A stretch of 64,000 nt of DNA from Reticulitermes lucifugus (GCA_026260175.1 JAKCWW010000004.1:15497-79496); one strand, 5' to 3'; shown: positions 11,359 to 24,178, numbered from the stretch's first letter. Program-made: numbers and translations. The notes: a model not told the origin generated them from the letters alone.

Positions 11359-11554
11359 AATTTTATGTTATGTTCACCGTGCATCTTAGCTATAAGCCTG
11401 AATCTTTAACCAACAAATGGACCTTTTATTCTGAGTGAACAGTGAAGTGACTATATTGGTATACCCCTGATGATGACCAAAGTACAGTCAAAACATATGT
11501 AGGGTGGATAGAAGTGAGAGAATAAAAGGTGCATTTGTTGGTTAAAGATTGAGG
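11359..11554 (+). mobile_element. Foldback element A1 with degenerate hammerhead
   Basis: A 196-bp insertion flanked by a perfect 13-bp direct repeat TGAATATTATACA (11346-11358 and 11555-11567). The leader contains ACCGTGCAT (11376-11384). Inverted arms lie at 11397-11432 and 11519-11554 (34 of 36 positions pair), and the right arm ends exactly at the second duplication. Between the arms a hammerhead-like core occupies 11462-11506: stem I TACCC/GGGTG, CTGATGA, stem II GAC/GTC, then AAAAC where GAAAC is required, so the invariant G is lost. The arm carries GCATTTGTTGGTT, shared with the 13, 32, 42, 44 and 49 kb copies. Probably a non-autonomous retroelement of Penelope or retrozyme type. Confidence 0.8.
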
Positions 11555-11569
11555 TGAATATTATACAGT

Positions 11570-13260
11570 AAGTATGGGGTTGCAGTTAATCTCACTTCCT
11601 TTATTGTACTAAGACCTTTATGAATCAGAGGTGTACAGTATTCATTGACAAGCTTGTTTTATACTAACAGATGTGGATTTAAAGGTTTATATAATTTAAA
11701 ATAGCATAAACTTATCACACATAAATTATAACAAATACTTTCTCAGTTTCAGCTGTTAGCTCACTTATATTGATATCTGCAAATACACTACACTTTAGCA
11801 TTTACTTTAAGCTGATTCTGATCTAACAAGAGTGGGTGGCATGTGACAGATATGCCACTGTGTTGAGTCTGTGCAGTATGTGGCCATCAAGTTCAAAGCA
11901 CCTTTCAACCCATTTATAGGTTTAAATGTAGCACTGTTACTATGATACACAAAAAACTTTTAAGTTTTCTCCACGAGTGATCGTACTGGTAGTGCAGTAC
12001 AATCACTCATAGAATAAACATCGGGTATCAAAACCTTGGGTCTCCTCTCTATCAAAACAGGAGATATTTAATACTGCAAGATATTTGGAGACAAACTTTT
12101 GAATTTTAACATTTTATGTTTTAATACCGTACTTTTTAATCTGAATAATTTTAATGATTAATTTAATCGATTAAGTGTTTAACAAAGTTAATGTATATTT
12201 ACCATTTGCCAATGTACAATATGCTGCTTATGTCTTTATAATACTGTTTCTCCCTGATGATGGCTACAATACGTAGCCGAAACATGTTGGAGCATAAAAA
12301 CTGCTTGGTGCAGCAGCTGGAAGTAAAACTTGTACATGTTATGCAACTGCATGGAATATGAGTAACATTAGGTAATGGCCATTTTAATTATTCTTTTTAT
12401 CAGATATAACTAAAATACATTACATGTCCTACACATCATACTTACACAAACATAAGACAAGAACTTTTTCCTGATTCATGATCTGAAGAGTAGGGATGGG
12501 GGGGGTCACCTTGTAATTGTGCACATACACATGACCTGTAATGGCATTTTCCTGAAAATCAAAGATTAGGGGGATTGTCTTATATTCACATAAACACAAT
12601 ATTTCTATTATTAACCATTCTCAAGACACACATATATATTTAGTTGCATCAGATTAATAAATTGAAATATTTTAAAGTGATACAGTGGAATGGATGTTAA
12701 TGTTCATAAAAAAACAGGAAATTGCTTGACCAACTGAGCAGCTATCAGTGTACCAGGAAGTTTGGTCCATTCACTCAGTAAAGTGCTCTGTTATGCAATG
12801 GGCTTGCTGTGGTTACATTCAAATTCTTATACCTCCTTATATACAAGACGAGTAGAAATTTTAGCAGAAGAACAAGGCAACCAACTATTGTGTTATCTTT
12901 TTGACTGAAACTTCAGATGCACACAAATAAACCTCACCATAGAACATAATGGGATGCAAACAATGAAGAATACACAAGCTTAATTCAGATCCAGTGATGC
13001 TGTTTAAATGCTTGAACTGAAGTAAACAGCTAATCTGAATTTTTTTGGTAAGTTTATGTATGCAACAGAAGTGTATGAAATAAAGTTATGAAGAAATTTT
13101 ATAATTTGGCTTCATATGGTTCCGATGAAGTGCTGAATATTTCATCACTTACGAAGGAGACAAGAATGGGTCAGGACAAATAGCTTATTAACTTCTAAGG
13201 TATAAAAGGAGGTATAAAAGAGCTGGAAAGAAAACAGAGACAGTTATTTCAGTTCATGCA
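11570..13260. other. Non-coding region around the 12.25 kb hammerhead
   Basis: Apart from the hammerhead at 12250-12292 no gene or clear repeat boundary is seen. A G run lies at about 12500-12508. The ORFs are short and unremarkable. Confidence 0.4.
12250..12292 (+). ncRNA. Hammerhead ribozyme motif, intact core
   Basis: Type I hammerhead layout: stem I CTCC (12250-12253) with GGAG (12289-12292); core CTGATGA (12254-12260); one extra T; stem II GGCTAC/GTAGCC with loop AATAC; GAAAC (12279-12283); a two-pair stem III closing on AT; cleavage triplet GTT, predicted cut after 12288. All invariant core bases are present. The one departure from textbook form is the unpaired T between core A9 and stem II, seen in every copy in this window. 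Two-pair stem III hammerheads are known from Penelope-like retroelements and often work as dimers. No clear arms or target duplication were found around this copy. Confidence 0.75.
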
Positions 13261-13279
13261 ATGATGCTGTCATTCAATT

Positions 13280-13506
13280 TGATAAGGTTAATTTTTTTTT
13301 CAAAAGCATACTTTACTCTTATCAATACCAAATGGTGTTTGATTCCCATAGTTTTCCGTCACAGGCCTGATGATGGCTCTTTGAGCTGAAACCGGTAGCC
13401 TGATTACGTATCGCAAGTGTATGTGTTGGTTGTGACTACTATTGATAACAGTAAAATATACTTTTACATGTACATACCAATGGGGATGTCTAATATTAAA
13501 ACTAAA
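13280..13506 (+). mobile_element. Foldback element with intact hammerhead (divergent A type)
   Basis: Imperfect inverted arms at 13302-13327 and 13440-13465 (about 22 of 26 positions pair) surround the hammerhead at 13362-13402. The sequence after the hammerhead contains GTATGTGTTGGTT, matching the arm motif of family A. A possible 8-bp target duplication ATTCAATT lies at 13272-13279 and 13507-13514; this is short enough to be chance, so the ends are less secure than in the other copies. The ACCGTGCAT leader is not recognisable. Confidence 0.5.
13362..13402 (+). ncRNA. Hammerhead ribozyme motif, intact core
   Basis: Stem I is five perfect pairs: CAGGC (13362-13366) with GCCTG (13398-13402). 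Core CTGATGA is at 13367-13373, then one T, stem II GGCTC/GAGCT with loop TTT, and GAAAC at 13388-13392. Stem III is ACCGGT, a self-complementary hexamer that can pair in a dimer or as two pairs with a CG loop. The cleavage triplet is GTA, predicted cut after 13397. All invariant bases are present except for the extra T after A9. This is among the best-formed hammerheads in the window. Confidence 0.75.
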
Positions 13507-13519
13507 ATTCAATTGAGTG

Positions 13520-16500
13520 GTGGTGAAATGACTGGAAATCTTTATTCCTTTAAGCAGGCCAATATAGATAATCGCACTGTGTAGCCTGGGGCTGCAACAA
13601 AAGCATAAACCTTCGCTACATGCAGACTACTGATCGATCCCGCCCCAACTTGAGGTTATGGTTCCAAAGTGTAACTTGCACCTCCGTAGGATATCCGTAT
13701 TACAACACAGCTTACAAAAAAGAAACCAAAATCTTTGCCATCGCAAAATTTTATACATGGGTAAAAGATATTATAATATGTCACGACGGACATGTAACTA
13801 ACTTCCTTTCATACCACCTTTTTTCCCACTAGCCAGCGAGACTGTATGAACACGAACGAATGTACTGCTCGGTGTTAACTCAAGTGTACCCTGTACCAGA
13901 ATTTATGTAAACGATGCCACCTTGTAATCTGGTGCAAATGTTTAAAATAGTAATACTTCATTTCTACATACCTATTCTGCGTTTTACCCATATTACTCAG
14001 ATCGCAAGAAAATATTTCGCAAAATAGATGGCAGCAGACGCTAGCAAATGCTAACAGTACCTGCGCAGACTCTTGCTTCGTCCGCTAGATCTCGACACAT
14101 CCCCGTTACCGTTCTGCATTCAGCTTCGCGATTAAACTTTCGTTTTGTAGATCAAAACAAAGAAGAAAACTGAATACTGTTAGCGGGAGTGGTATTATAC
14201 ACAATGTAGTGAATGAACGTTACGTTCATTAAGTCTTAACATTTCGAAAACAAATGTCGGCAACTAGGGAAGGAAAAATAAATGAGACAGGAAATTGATT
14301 ACAGGGGCATTTAACTGTTATGCCCTTCAGTTACATAATGGAACGGTGGGGGTGGAAAGGGAAGTACACAGAAACTTGTACAAATTTTTCATAAAAGCTC
14401 TTGATTGAAGTGCAGGTCAGTTACAGAGACAGCTGTGGTGTAAATGTACACCGTCTGTACACAGCGTAAGATTACGTGGAATAAATAACTCAGGAACTTT
14501 CCGCTGTGTTTCTTAATGTGTATAAACCACTTTATAAGTCAGCACGCACGTTTATGAATGAATTTGTACAAAACAGATTCGGTAACCTCACGTACTTAGA
14601 TTTAAATTTAAATGTGTTTGATTTTATCGGAATCATACGTGCTTTGGTTATACGCGGAACTATTTTCGAATTGACGTATAAGAGTAGCCTATTTGTCAAG
14701 CAGGAATATCATCTGTGACTTACAAACTTGGCGGAAGGCGGGGAATTGCGCAATCTTCGTGCTGAAAACGCTCGCGAAATTTTTTCTAATTATTATTTGT
14801 GTGATCGCTATTGTGGTACCAGTACAGTGTAAATTTCAAGAAGGACTCTGTTGTATGGCATTTGTTTAAGTGAACAGAGCCACTGCATTTTCCAACATTA
14901 TAAAAGTGTGAATATTTTAACTCCATGAAGTTCTTCGGTTATGCAGAAGAAGTTCACTGCCCACACAACAGGTAAGCCTGTCTTTGGAGAAAAGCATGGA
15001 GCCTGTTATTGTTAAATGACAAATACATCTACAGTTTTTTTTATCACAGAATCTTGAGTCAGTTGTTAAATGCAAATGATAAAATGTCAGTTACTTTTCA
15101 CTAACGACACAACGAGCATTCCGTAAGAAGTTAATAGTAGCAGAAGTAGTTAACAAATCCCCCCTCTTTTATGGAATTTGCAATTATATTACCGTTATCA
15201 CTCATCCTAGCCTATGTTTACCGATCGTGACGGTCGAATGGGTAGCTTTCAATCTTCGTATCCAGAGGGACTCGACTAAACATCTCGGGCCAGAAACAGA
15301 CGGTTTTGGTTATTTGATTCAGTCCATTCATGCAGATGTCAGGATAGTGTCTCATATCAGGCCACAACCGCTTCCTCTCATACCCGTTCCCATTCATTAT
15401 TCGGTTTCATCCTAGCATTCGACTTGGAGCTACTGATATTGTCATCAAATAGTCCGCAAAGAAAATATAAATAAGTATGCAAGTAATCGTAGCCAGATGA
15501 AACTAAGCCACACCATCCCACTTTGTTCATTTGAGATATATTTTAATGGTTTACCTTCCATGCCTAGGTCTTCCAAGTAGTCTCCACCCTACACATTTGG
15601 TACCAACATTTTGTGTATATTTATTGCCTCTCCCACAAGCGTTATTTGTACCGCCCCTCTCATGTTCTGTGAGTTGATGACCTGAATATTATTTTGTATA
15701 GGATACAAGTTATGCAACTTCCGTCCAGTTGTTTCCAGCCTTCTGTTACATACTTCTTTCTGGATCTGTATTTTCTCCACACCTTACCTTCAGCCATTCT
15801 GCTGTACGAGTGTGTGGTTTCTTTGGGATAAGAGACCCAGTTTAACACCCACACGGAAAACCCTAAAAATTTATTTCTTTGTGTATTTTAATCGTTACAT
15901 TTAAAGTAAAAAGACGAGAATATAGATGATACCAAAGTAAATGTTCATGAACGTTTCCTGAATTTAAACTGTTCTTAAGTTTTCGTGAAAGAAAATTTCG
16001 TTTATTACTGTTGGTCCCAAATATATGAACTTTGCCATATGTCTAATGATTTATTTTGCTTATAATATAATGCCTTTTCTTCGCATTCTGGTGATGACAC
16101 ATCAATGTGTACTTCGTTTCTTCTGCATTTACCTCAAGACCATATTCTTAACAGCGTCTAATGGAGATTCTGTTTTCTTCTTGGTATTTTTCACCCAATA
16201 GATTAACATTAGAGGCTCTGGGACCCACCAAATTTCTTGTTCTGTGGGTATCAAGGGCCCTTTGCCAGGAATAAAATCGTCGGGTTGCGAAGCTAACAAT
16301 ACGCCTGCTTATAGTTTCGGGTCCAGTCCTCCACACGCCTTCATTGCCTACTTAATTCAGAACAGGGAAAGTTTGCCGTACGAGCTTCACTATATGATCT
16401 GTGGTGAACTCTAGAAGGTAAAAGGTTTTTGACATTATTCTGTATATGTGGAGGGGAAAAGTATATTTGTTCCTGTGCCTAATGGCACGTTTACATTATC

Positions 16501-19500
16501 GATACATCCGTCGGCTTGACAAGTTCTTGATGAGACAATGGAGAGTTTGGGAAATGTCTTCGTTTTGTTGTGAATATGTAGCAGATATATCGGCGATAAA
16601 ATATGAAGAGTGGTTATATTACCTACTGTGTCTAATGATTTGGTAAGTTGTCAGTAAAATTTAGGACATGTCGGACGATATTTCGCCAACATATTCGTTG
16701 AATTGAACTGAGTTTTCTTTACTTGCGATATATCTGTGTAAACCTATTTTGGGTGGACTGAGGACCAAAGGAGGCAAACTCGCCCTTTGACACTCTAGCA
16801 CTTTTGTGTGTTCAAATTTCAGTTTTCTTTCCTATCATACTACGATGTGTATACATTTCAACATGGAAAGGTGCAAAGAAAATGCATCAAACCCCGACGT
16901 AGCGCCGTTGTTTATTCACCTCAATTTGCGGTGGTAACTCTAAATATCTTATAACAGGGAATTCCCCTTCCCGTACTTTGATGTGCGTTAAGTGAGGGTG
17001 GCGCTATCCTGGGGGACGCTACATCGTTAGTTGACCGTACTCTAAAATTATTGAAGTTGTGTTTTAATGAAGGACTGAGGAAGTATCTGAATTCAAATCT
17101 GAAGCATTTTGTCAAACGTGTATTGTGACAAATGTGACTGATATTTTGGACTCTATCCATAGTCTTAGACTAAAAAGGAAACCACAGCGTTTTAGAGAAT
17201 AAATCTCTCACTCTCTTTCGATTTACTGCACGGCGTATCGGTTTATGTATGTCTGTCTCCAGCTGTTAAAAAAACTCGAGTCTTTTGACTCGTGTTTGCC
17301 ACGTTATCTGCAGTACACTCGTATCTTAGGAGTGACACTTTTGAAGGTCTGTAATAGACTTGAATTAAAGCGACATACATTATAGACCTCGATGTACTTA
17401 CTACATGGACACGAGTGTTCACGTTAATATTCTGGCTACTTTAAAACGAGGATGTGCCTAATAGTTATGTATTTTTTTCAGTTTTTAAATATCTTCCCCG
17501 CTTTTAAAATATTCAGAATTATGGGAATTTCCTAATGCATATTCAGTACGGCCTATCTGTCAGAATATAAAGTTGTAGAGTCGCCCGGAATTTAACATAT
17601 GATTTTAGTATTGCACAGCTTGTCCACTTTTTTGTATAAATCATTGACCATTTCCTTCAGTATGCAGCTCCAAGACCTTGTGAATATCCCAAGAGGTACA
17701 AGGTAGTTTTCGAACATCGGCATATCACCGCTCCACGCATCTTCTTTCACTCATTTGCGTTACTCACAGAGCAGGTCAATTCCTACCCGGACTGCCAGGT
17801 TTTAATAAAAGAAGTTTAATTACAGCTTTAACAAAAATTGTTCAAAGTGTATCGGTATATGAAAATGTTTGCTCTTAGATAAAAAAGCGTTATTTAAAGT
17901 GCAAACTTTATTACGTAGTTAAATAAATATTTATGTAAGCATGGAAATCGTAATAAGCTTTGCTACTTTTTCTGCTTTGTAAATTACGTTTCTACACGTC
18001 TACAGAATACTGCCCATATCATAAGATTATCTTCAATTCGAAGAATCGTATTGTTCAAATTATTCCTAAATTATGTGGAACATGTTACTCGTTTATATTT
18101 GGGCGTAAGTATGTGTTGACGAAGAAACGGATACACCCTCCACATTAGATTTTTATGGTTACGTGTAAGCCAATGAATATTAAGCATCCTGTAAATTGAG
18201 TATGTGCTTCATGATAAAATCAATGTATCGACAATAACTTATGGAAAACCGTATTACAGGGGCATAGGCTGCGTGGTTACTAGGGATACAGGAGTGCAGG
18301 ACTGTCTGTACCTCAGGAGTGCGTTGGCTCATGTTAAATTAGGTGCCAGTTAATAATAATAATAGTAATAATAATAATGTGAACGTTACATACACGGTTT
18401 TTTGTGTTAACCTATTATTTATAAATATTGAAATGTCTAAGAAATTTAAATAAAATGACCTATTCTTCGCACTTTCTGAAATCTAACACTCGAATATAAT
18501 ATATGCAAGACACTTACGTTTTTTTTCGTTGCTTCTTTGGATTTTAAGATATGGAAGTACATTACTTAAAATGAGAACATGAAAGCCAAAGGAAACCTAT
18601 CGTGAGAGAGTTTAGTACTATCTCATATCACTCCTAAATTATTTTCAGAATATTATTTTCTACTTTCTTCTCCTCGTTGGCTTTCTAAGTGGTCCTCAAA
18701 GCTGTTTTATTTTCCTCTTTGCCAGGGGTGGCCAGCCAGACGATTTTTGCGATCCGAACTTTAGGAGGCAAATTAGGCAAGAACATTTTTTTATTTATCA
18801 CGTCAGACGTACGGTAGCAACATTGCTCACAGCCTGACAGAAAAAAGTCAATGCTTTCTGCTAGCGACACAAGGACCTACTGCTTGCTGGGGGATACAAA
18901 ACCCATTAATATAATAAAATTAATTTTCCCTTATAGATGGTTTCTTATTTCTGTTCATCCAAATACAATAAGTTAGTTTCAGTTAGTTATTAGTCTCCTT
19001 TCTTTACAAAATCTTTTAAAACGGCCTTTACGATGAGCCTCGTCTGCTTACAAACTTCGTGAATATTATTATTTACAGAAGTTGCGCCAACAGCACTGGT
19101 AACGTGTGCGAGTCGCGTTGTGGCTACCCCTGCTCTATGCTTTCCTTTTAGACGTATTTATTATCTGAGCTACATCTGGATTTAATTAACCTAATGACAT
19201 TAGGAATAGCTGGGTTTGATGTTGGCGGCTCTGAACCTGCGGGTTCTTCTACTGCAGTGTTGGCTACTTAGACACATAAACAAAGTATTTCTTCGTCTTG
19301 TAACTGTTTACATTAAATACGTGTTTTGTTTTATCTCTGTTTCTCGGAATACTTTGTCATTTTGTTTTCGAATATTTCCATTTTATTTTCTTCTCTCAAA
19401 ACTAGAAAACATACTCTCTAAATTTCCTGTTGTACTCTCTAAATTAAACGAATTTGTTCACACACACACACACACACACTGATAAACTTTTAAAAATGAT

Positions 19501-21590
19501 TACTAAAGAACATTTCGACAATTTACTAATGTTTTAATTTAATCTTGAAATTCATTTTGTTTTTTCTTAATGAAAATTTATTAAGATTTGCTCATTAACA
19601 CATATTTTTTATCAACGCTTGTTATGCCGTGTAAAAGTTTCGTTACAAAATTCGCAGGTCAAGTAACAATGACTAATCAGTCATTGTCCTCATTTTCCTC
19701 GTCACAAATACTGCTCATATTTTATTAAAACTATCTTAATAGAAGTTGAAAACCTTTCAAGGCTACATCAAAATTAAAATTTTCAAGACTAAAACTGAAA
19801 TAATGTCTGCAATGCTTTTCCGAATCATTAAACAGACACGCAACCTGCAAACAATTCTCAGCAATGGGAATCATTTTGGATCTCACGGCAAAACTGAAAA
19901 CGCGCGACAGTAAACATGACCTCAGAGTTTTTCATACCTGAATTTGAAATGTATTTTCCATTTGTTGTACGAGTTTCTGGTCTGCAACAGAAGAGTATGT
20001 ACAGTTTTCTTTGTACGGTGTTTTATACAGTAATGCGTCTCGTTATTTTCTGAGTACGTTGTTACCCGGTAGTACAAATATTATAGCTCTTATTTTCGCC
20101 TATTAGGAACACAATGCATGGTAATTAAGTTTGCTTAGAGACTCCAGCAGAAGGCAACAAGAGACGGATGTGACTTCAATATTGCAAACAATAGCTTGCC
20201 TTTAAGCCGCTAACAAGACAGAAAAGACAGTAAGAAACAGAAGTTTCGTCAGAATTGTTTTCAGTAATGTTATAATGTTTGAAGGAATCCAGAGAATTTT
20301 GAGAAACTCGAGTAGTTTAACTTGACACCTAGGGTAGAGAATTAATTTATCTTGAAGTTGTAATGACAATTCGAAGAAAGGACTAATCAAATTTTGGGAC
20401 TCTTTACAAAGGAATAAATGGACGACTGCCTAGGTTACTAATTTTTATCGGAATATTTGAGTAATTAACTGACCAACAGACCAAGAAACTTGCTTTCTGA
20501 CTGATTTGCTAAATGGATAATTAACTGACTGAATAACTAATTCGTTGAGAGACTAAGCTGTAATGCCCTCCTTGAAATTCCCTACAAAGCTTTCGAAAAA
20601 ATATCCGATCCTTTTGGACTCCACTTTTTTTCTGATGAGGAAATCTTATAATTGGATTGTATTGCGCATCAGTAAAATAATTTAAAATATAGTAAATCAT
20701 ACTATGGTCTCATCTACGCCATAGTCTTTCAAGTTTTTCAGTTCCATAAATTTTTTTTTAAATATCATATCACACGTTGTTCGTGTTTTACTTACACGTT
20801 CAAAAGTACATCGAACCACACCAAAAATGACGATTAAATCGTCAGACGGCTGCGAGCTGATTTTGCAAATTGCCTCTATTCCTATGTTTGTTTTCGATCC
20901 ATACAGGCTCTCCGTCACTTATTTTTCCAAAAATGTCCAGTATGTCTTTTCATCTAAAAGTGGAGAGTACTTTGAAACAATTACACTTACTGATTACATG
21001 TTTCTTAAATGTTTTAATATTTTGTTTTCGACCTTAGAAAGTAGCCTGTGTTCTGTCCGAACAACAGTTTACAATATGCTTTCACTGATATTATTCACAA
21101 TGCTTAATTAACAGTGTAACTTTAGCTTTGTCGATTGTAGTGTCGGTAAAATATTAGTTTTGTCCACGTTACAGTGGTGCTACTATGCGTAGTTCTGTAT
21201 GTGACGTACGTATGTTCACCTTTACGAAGTACTTTGGTGGAAAAACACTACTGGATTATCAACATGAATATCAACGTCATACTTGCCATTCCTGTCATCA
21301 TATTATATTTTAATTTTTACCATAATCTCAATCATCATGATAATCATGATCATGAATATCATCATCAGAAAGTCGGTTGTTATGGCAATGATTTAATACA
21401 TTATAAACATTATATTATATAGAGTTATACATAATTTTTCGTGTACGTTTTACTAAAAGGTAATTGAAAATTTTGCATAGATACAATAAATTAACTAACG
21501 TCTAAGTTTACACTGCTTTCAGTGGTGGTTTATGTGATTCTAGCACAATATTATAGGGGCTTATTTTAGTGACATACAAAATGTGAAACA
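13520..21590. other. Long non-coding stretch, no gene recognised
   Basis: About 8 kb of AT-rich sequence with only short ORFs that show no family motifs. A locally CpG-richer patch near 14030-14150 could be a promoter or an old repeat. Small simple repeats include an AAT run (about 18352-18378) and CA repeats (19459-19479). I see no spliced exon with convincing coding character. Confidence 0.4.
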
Positions 21591-21595
21591 CACAC

Positions 21596-21672
21596 ATGCA
21601 AGTACATACACAGGCCTACATACATACATACATACATACGTACATACATACATACATACATACATATATACA
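21596..21672. repeat. CATA-type microsatellite
   Basis: Imperfect (CATA)n with ACAC, CGTA and TATA variants. Simple sequence without coding character. Confidence 0.85.
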
Positions 21673-21759
21673 CAATCACGCACAACGTATTGTAAGACTG
21701 GTTTGATATACAAGTAAGGATTCCTTTTAATTCATGATTGTTTATAACACCTATTGGAT

Positions 21760-22122
21760 TGTATGGATTGTGTAGATGTAATATATCGCTAATGTATGGA
21801 TTGTGTAGATGTAATATATCGCTAATGTATGGATTGTGTAGATGTAATATATCGCTANNNNNNNNNNNNNNNNNNNNNNNNNNNNNNNNNNNNNNNNNNN
21901 NNNNNNNNNNNNNNNNNNNNNNNNNNNNNNNNNNNNNNNNNNNNNNNNNNNNNNNNNNNNNNNNNNNNNNNNNNNNNNNNNNNNNNNNNNTGTATGGATT
22001 GTGTAGATGTAATATATCGCTATTGTATGGATTGTGTAGATGTAATATATCGCTATTGTATGGATTGTGTAGATGTAATATATCGCTAATGTATGGACTG
22101 TGTAGATGTAATATATCGCTAA
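21760..22122 (+). repeat. 33-bp minisatellite, 11 units across an assembly gap
   Basis: A 33-bp unit beginning TGTATGGATTGTGTAGATG is repeated head to tail. Three units before and four after the gap are almost identical (T/A and C/T variants only). The whole interval is 363 bp, exactly 11 x 33, including the 133 N. Because 33 is divisible by three, long ORFs appear on both strands; they are artefacts of the repeat, not genes. Confidence 0.95.
21858..21990. other. Assembly gap (133 N)
   Basis: Undetermined bases inside the 33-bp minisatellite. The gap length keeps the repeat in register, so it is likely sized or masked from real repeat sequence. Confidence 0.99.
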
Positions 22123-22556
22123 TGTCTTCACGTTTTGCGTCACTTTCCTAGAACATAAAGCATGGACACTAAGGAGGAAATTGAAAATATTTAAAGTTTG
22201 AATTTCTTCTCTCGTGGAGTCTATCCTCCACTGTTGTCCGACCTTTTCACTTTTGGATTCCAAATTAGCCACACAATGTGCTTAACATGTAGAACTCGTG
22301 GAGGGCATCCTTATTGACCCAACGACCTCCGTCTAATGGAGGTAAAGAGATAACTGCTGTTACGAAGATTTTGCATGTGGTGTCCTTGACAGGAGGTCCT
22401 TGTTTGTGATACACTTTTAAAATATCGTTTTAGGTATTTGTCCAATGAAATGAATTGACAATAAACCTTTCTATGTCCAATTATGCTTTTGAAAATTAGT
22501 TTGAAGAAACAATAAAAAGATACAAGTTACAGAGGTATTATTTTTCTTTGTAGTGT

Positions 22557-22740
22557 ATTTTACGACGCTGTCAGTAACTCAGACGATATAGCGTCGAATT
22601 TCAGGATGATTGATGAATTGGAAAGAATCTGGAAGGAAGCCATGGTAGCCAAATAAGGCAACATGACAGCATTTGCCTGGAGGTACTGAGGAAACACAAG
22701 AATAACTTCATTCAGAATAGCCGATGATCCGGGGAAAATT
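22557..22740 (+). repeat. SINE-like repeat with ACGACGCTGTCAG head, copy 1
   Basis: Begins TTTTACGACGCTGTCAGTAA and resembles the segment at 63677-63870, which begins TTTGACGACGCTGTCAGCAT. Related (T)TTAACGACGCT repeats are frequent in insect genomes and are usually short interspersed elements. Ends are uncertain and no target duplication was found. Confidence 0.5.
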
Positions 22741-23600
22741 CAAATCAGGCATATCCTGCATATATGGCTATAGTCTTACTGACACATCGATGTGTTTGTT
22801 CAGTGATGCACAGAAGTATTAATTTGCTCCGGTTGTTAATGTAAATAAATCTGTGCCGCTTTCGGCATAGGCACAAGGGTTGCTCCCTGACTGCACTTAC
22901 TATGCAAAGTTCTTGATGCTTCGAGCCAAGATTACAATCTCAGATATTTATGGACAGTTATTATTCCTTCGACCCCAGTTCAGGAATTCCTGTCGTACAC
23001 CATTTACCATATCGCACACAATACAACATATTTATATCCTCCAATAAGGCTACTGAAAGCAGAGTACCTGCTGTTAACTATGATATTCTGTGCGGCTGTC
23101 TGTGACGCAATACTGATAATTCCTATAGGAGTGTGATGAGGATCACTAAGTTATTGAATGCTGAAACAAAAAAGAACTCAACATAACTAAGATGATAACA
23201 ATTTGGGCCTATGTGTAATATTTTCCGTTGTATGAGTGTAAGAAACATACCTGACATACGTCATATCTTTGCTTGGTTTGGCTGTCGTCATCGGTTGATT
23301 GGTTGTCACTAATAAGAAAGATTTTTGTTTATGTAATTTAAGGTTTTAAAATTAAGGGTAGAGCCAAATCAAAGTCTCTAATCTAGGCAAAGATTCCACT
23401 TCTTTTATAGGACTCCAAGATCAATTGCCTTGTTCACAACTCGCTGTCTCATTACTTTGAAATATCCAGAGCCAGAGGAATCCAATCGACACCCCGTTTC
23501 CTTAAGGCGTATTTTAATGTAGTCCTCTCTTCTATATTTGGGTTTCCCAACCTGCCTCTTTCCTTCAGTTTTTCTATTAAAATTTAATTAACTCATTTCC
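22740..23600. other. Non-coding stretch
   Basis: No recognisable gene or bounded repeat. Short ORFs only. Confidence 0.4.
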
Positions 23601-23639
23601 TAGTTTGTATTACGACAGGTACACAGCTTCTTATAAAGC

Positions 23640-23840
23640 GAGGTCTCCACAGAATGCGATCTAGTGCTTCCTCCTTCAATTTCCATAAGGTCATCCAGTA
23701 ACTGCTTACGTCTTCTTCCTCGTCTTTTCGTCACTTCTATCCTTCCTCCTATCTTTCCTTCATTAACGTGTTTTAGAAGGTAGTTCCTACACAAGATATG
23801 ACCAATCCAGTTAGCATCCTTCTTTTTATTGTACGTAGGA
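23640..23840 (-). pseudogene. Non-LTR retrotransposon ORF fragment (C-terminal region of RT polyprotein)
   Basis: The minus-strand frame contains NWIGHILCRNYLLKHVNEGK followed by RRGRRRKQLLDDLME. This is the region after the reverse transcriptase domain in RTE/Jockey-like elements, where W-x-G-H-x-x-R-N and RRR-K-QLLDDL recur, and it is very common in cockroach and termite genomes. The open frame is 109 codons (23600-23929); upstream RT motifs are missing, so this is a truncated relic, not a gene. Confidence 0.75.
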
Positions 23841-24130
23841 TGTTCCTTTCGTCCTTGACTCTGTGTAACAACTCTACATTTTCCACACGATCGGTCCAAC
23901 TGATTTTCTCCATCCTTCCCTAGGACCACATTAAATTTAATATAGGCCTACATTTCTCATCTTTCTCATGGAAGTTACATGCCTTTATTCTGTGACTTCC
24001 TCCTGGACCTTATGTTGTTACACAACTTAAATTTATTATAAATTGAAGCATACTCTTTTTGAATTAATTATAATGTAATTTTTATTTTCAACCTTCTCAT
24101 ACAAGTCTAATGTACACAATTTTTAATACA

Positions 24131-24178
24131 GTCATACCAGTATATGTTCCAGTCTCACGTGACCATGATCAGGTGGAA
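24131..24178 (-). repeat. Degenerate hammerhead-like motif
   Basis: On the minus strand: CCAC, then CTGATCA (core with G8 replaced by C), T, stem II GGTC/GACT, then GGAACATATA in place of GAAAC. A sequence like a decayed ACCGTGCAT leader (minus-strand ccatgcat) lies near 24209-24222. Consistent with an old member of the hammerhead foldback class; two core substitutions make activity unlikely. Confidence 0.35.

Noticed and set aside
21738-22272. Long ORFs on both strands across the minisatellite
   Set aside because: Produced by a 33-bp repeat divisible by three and by N bases.
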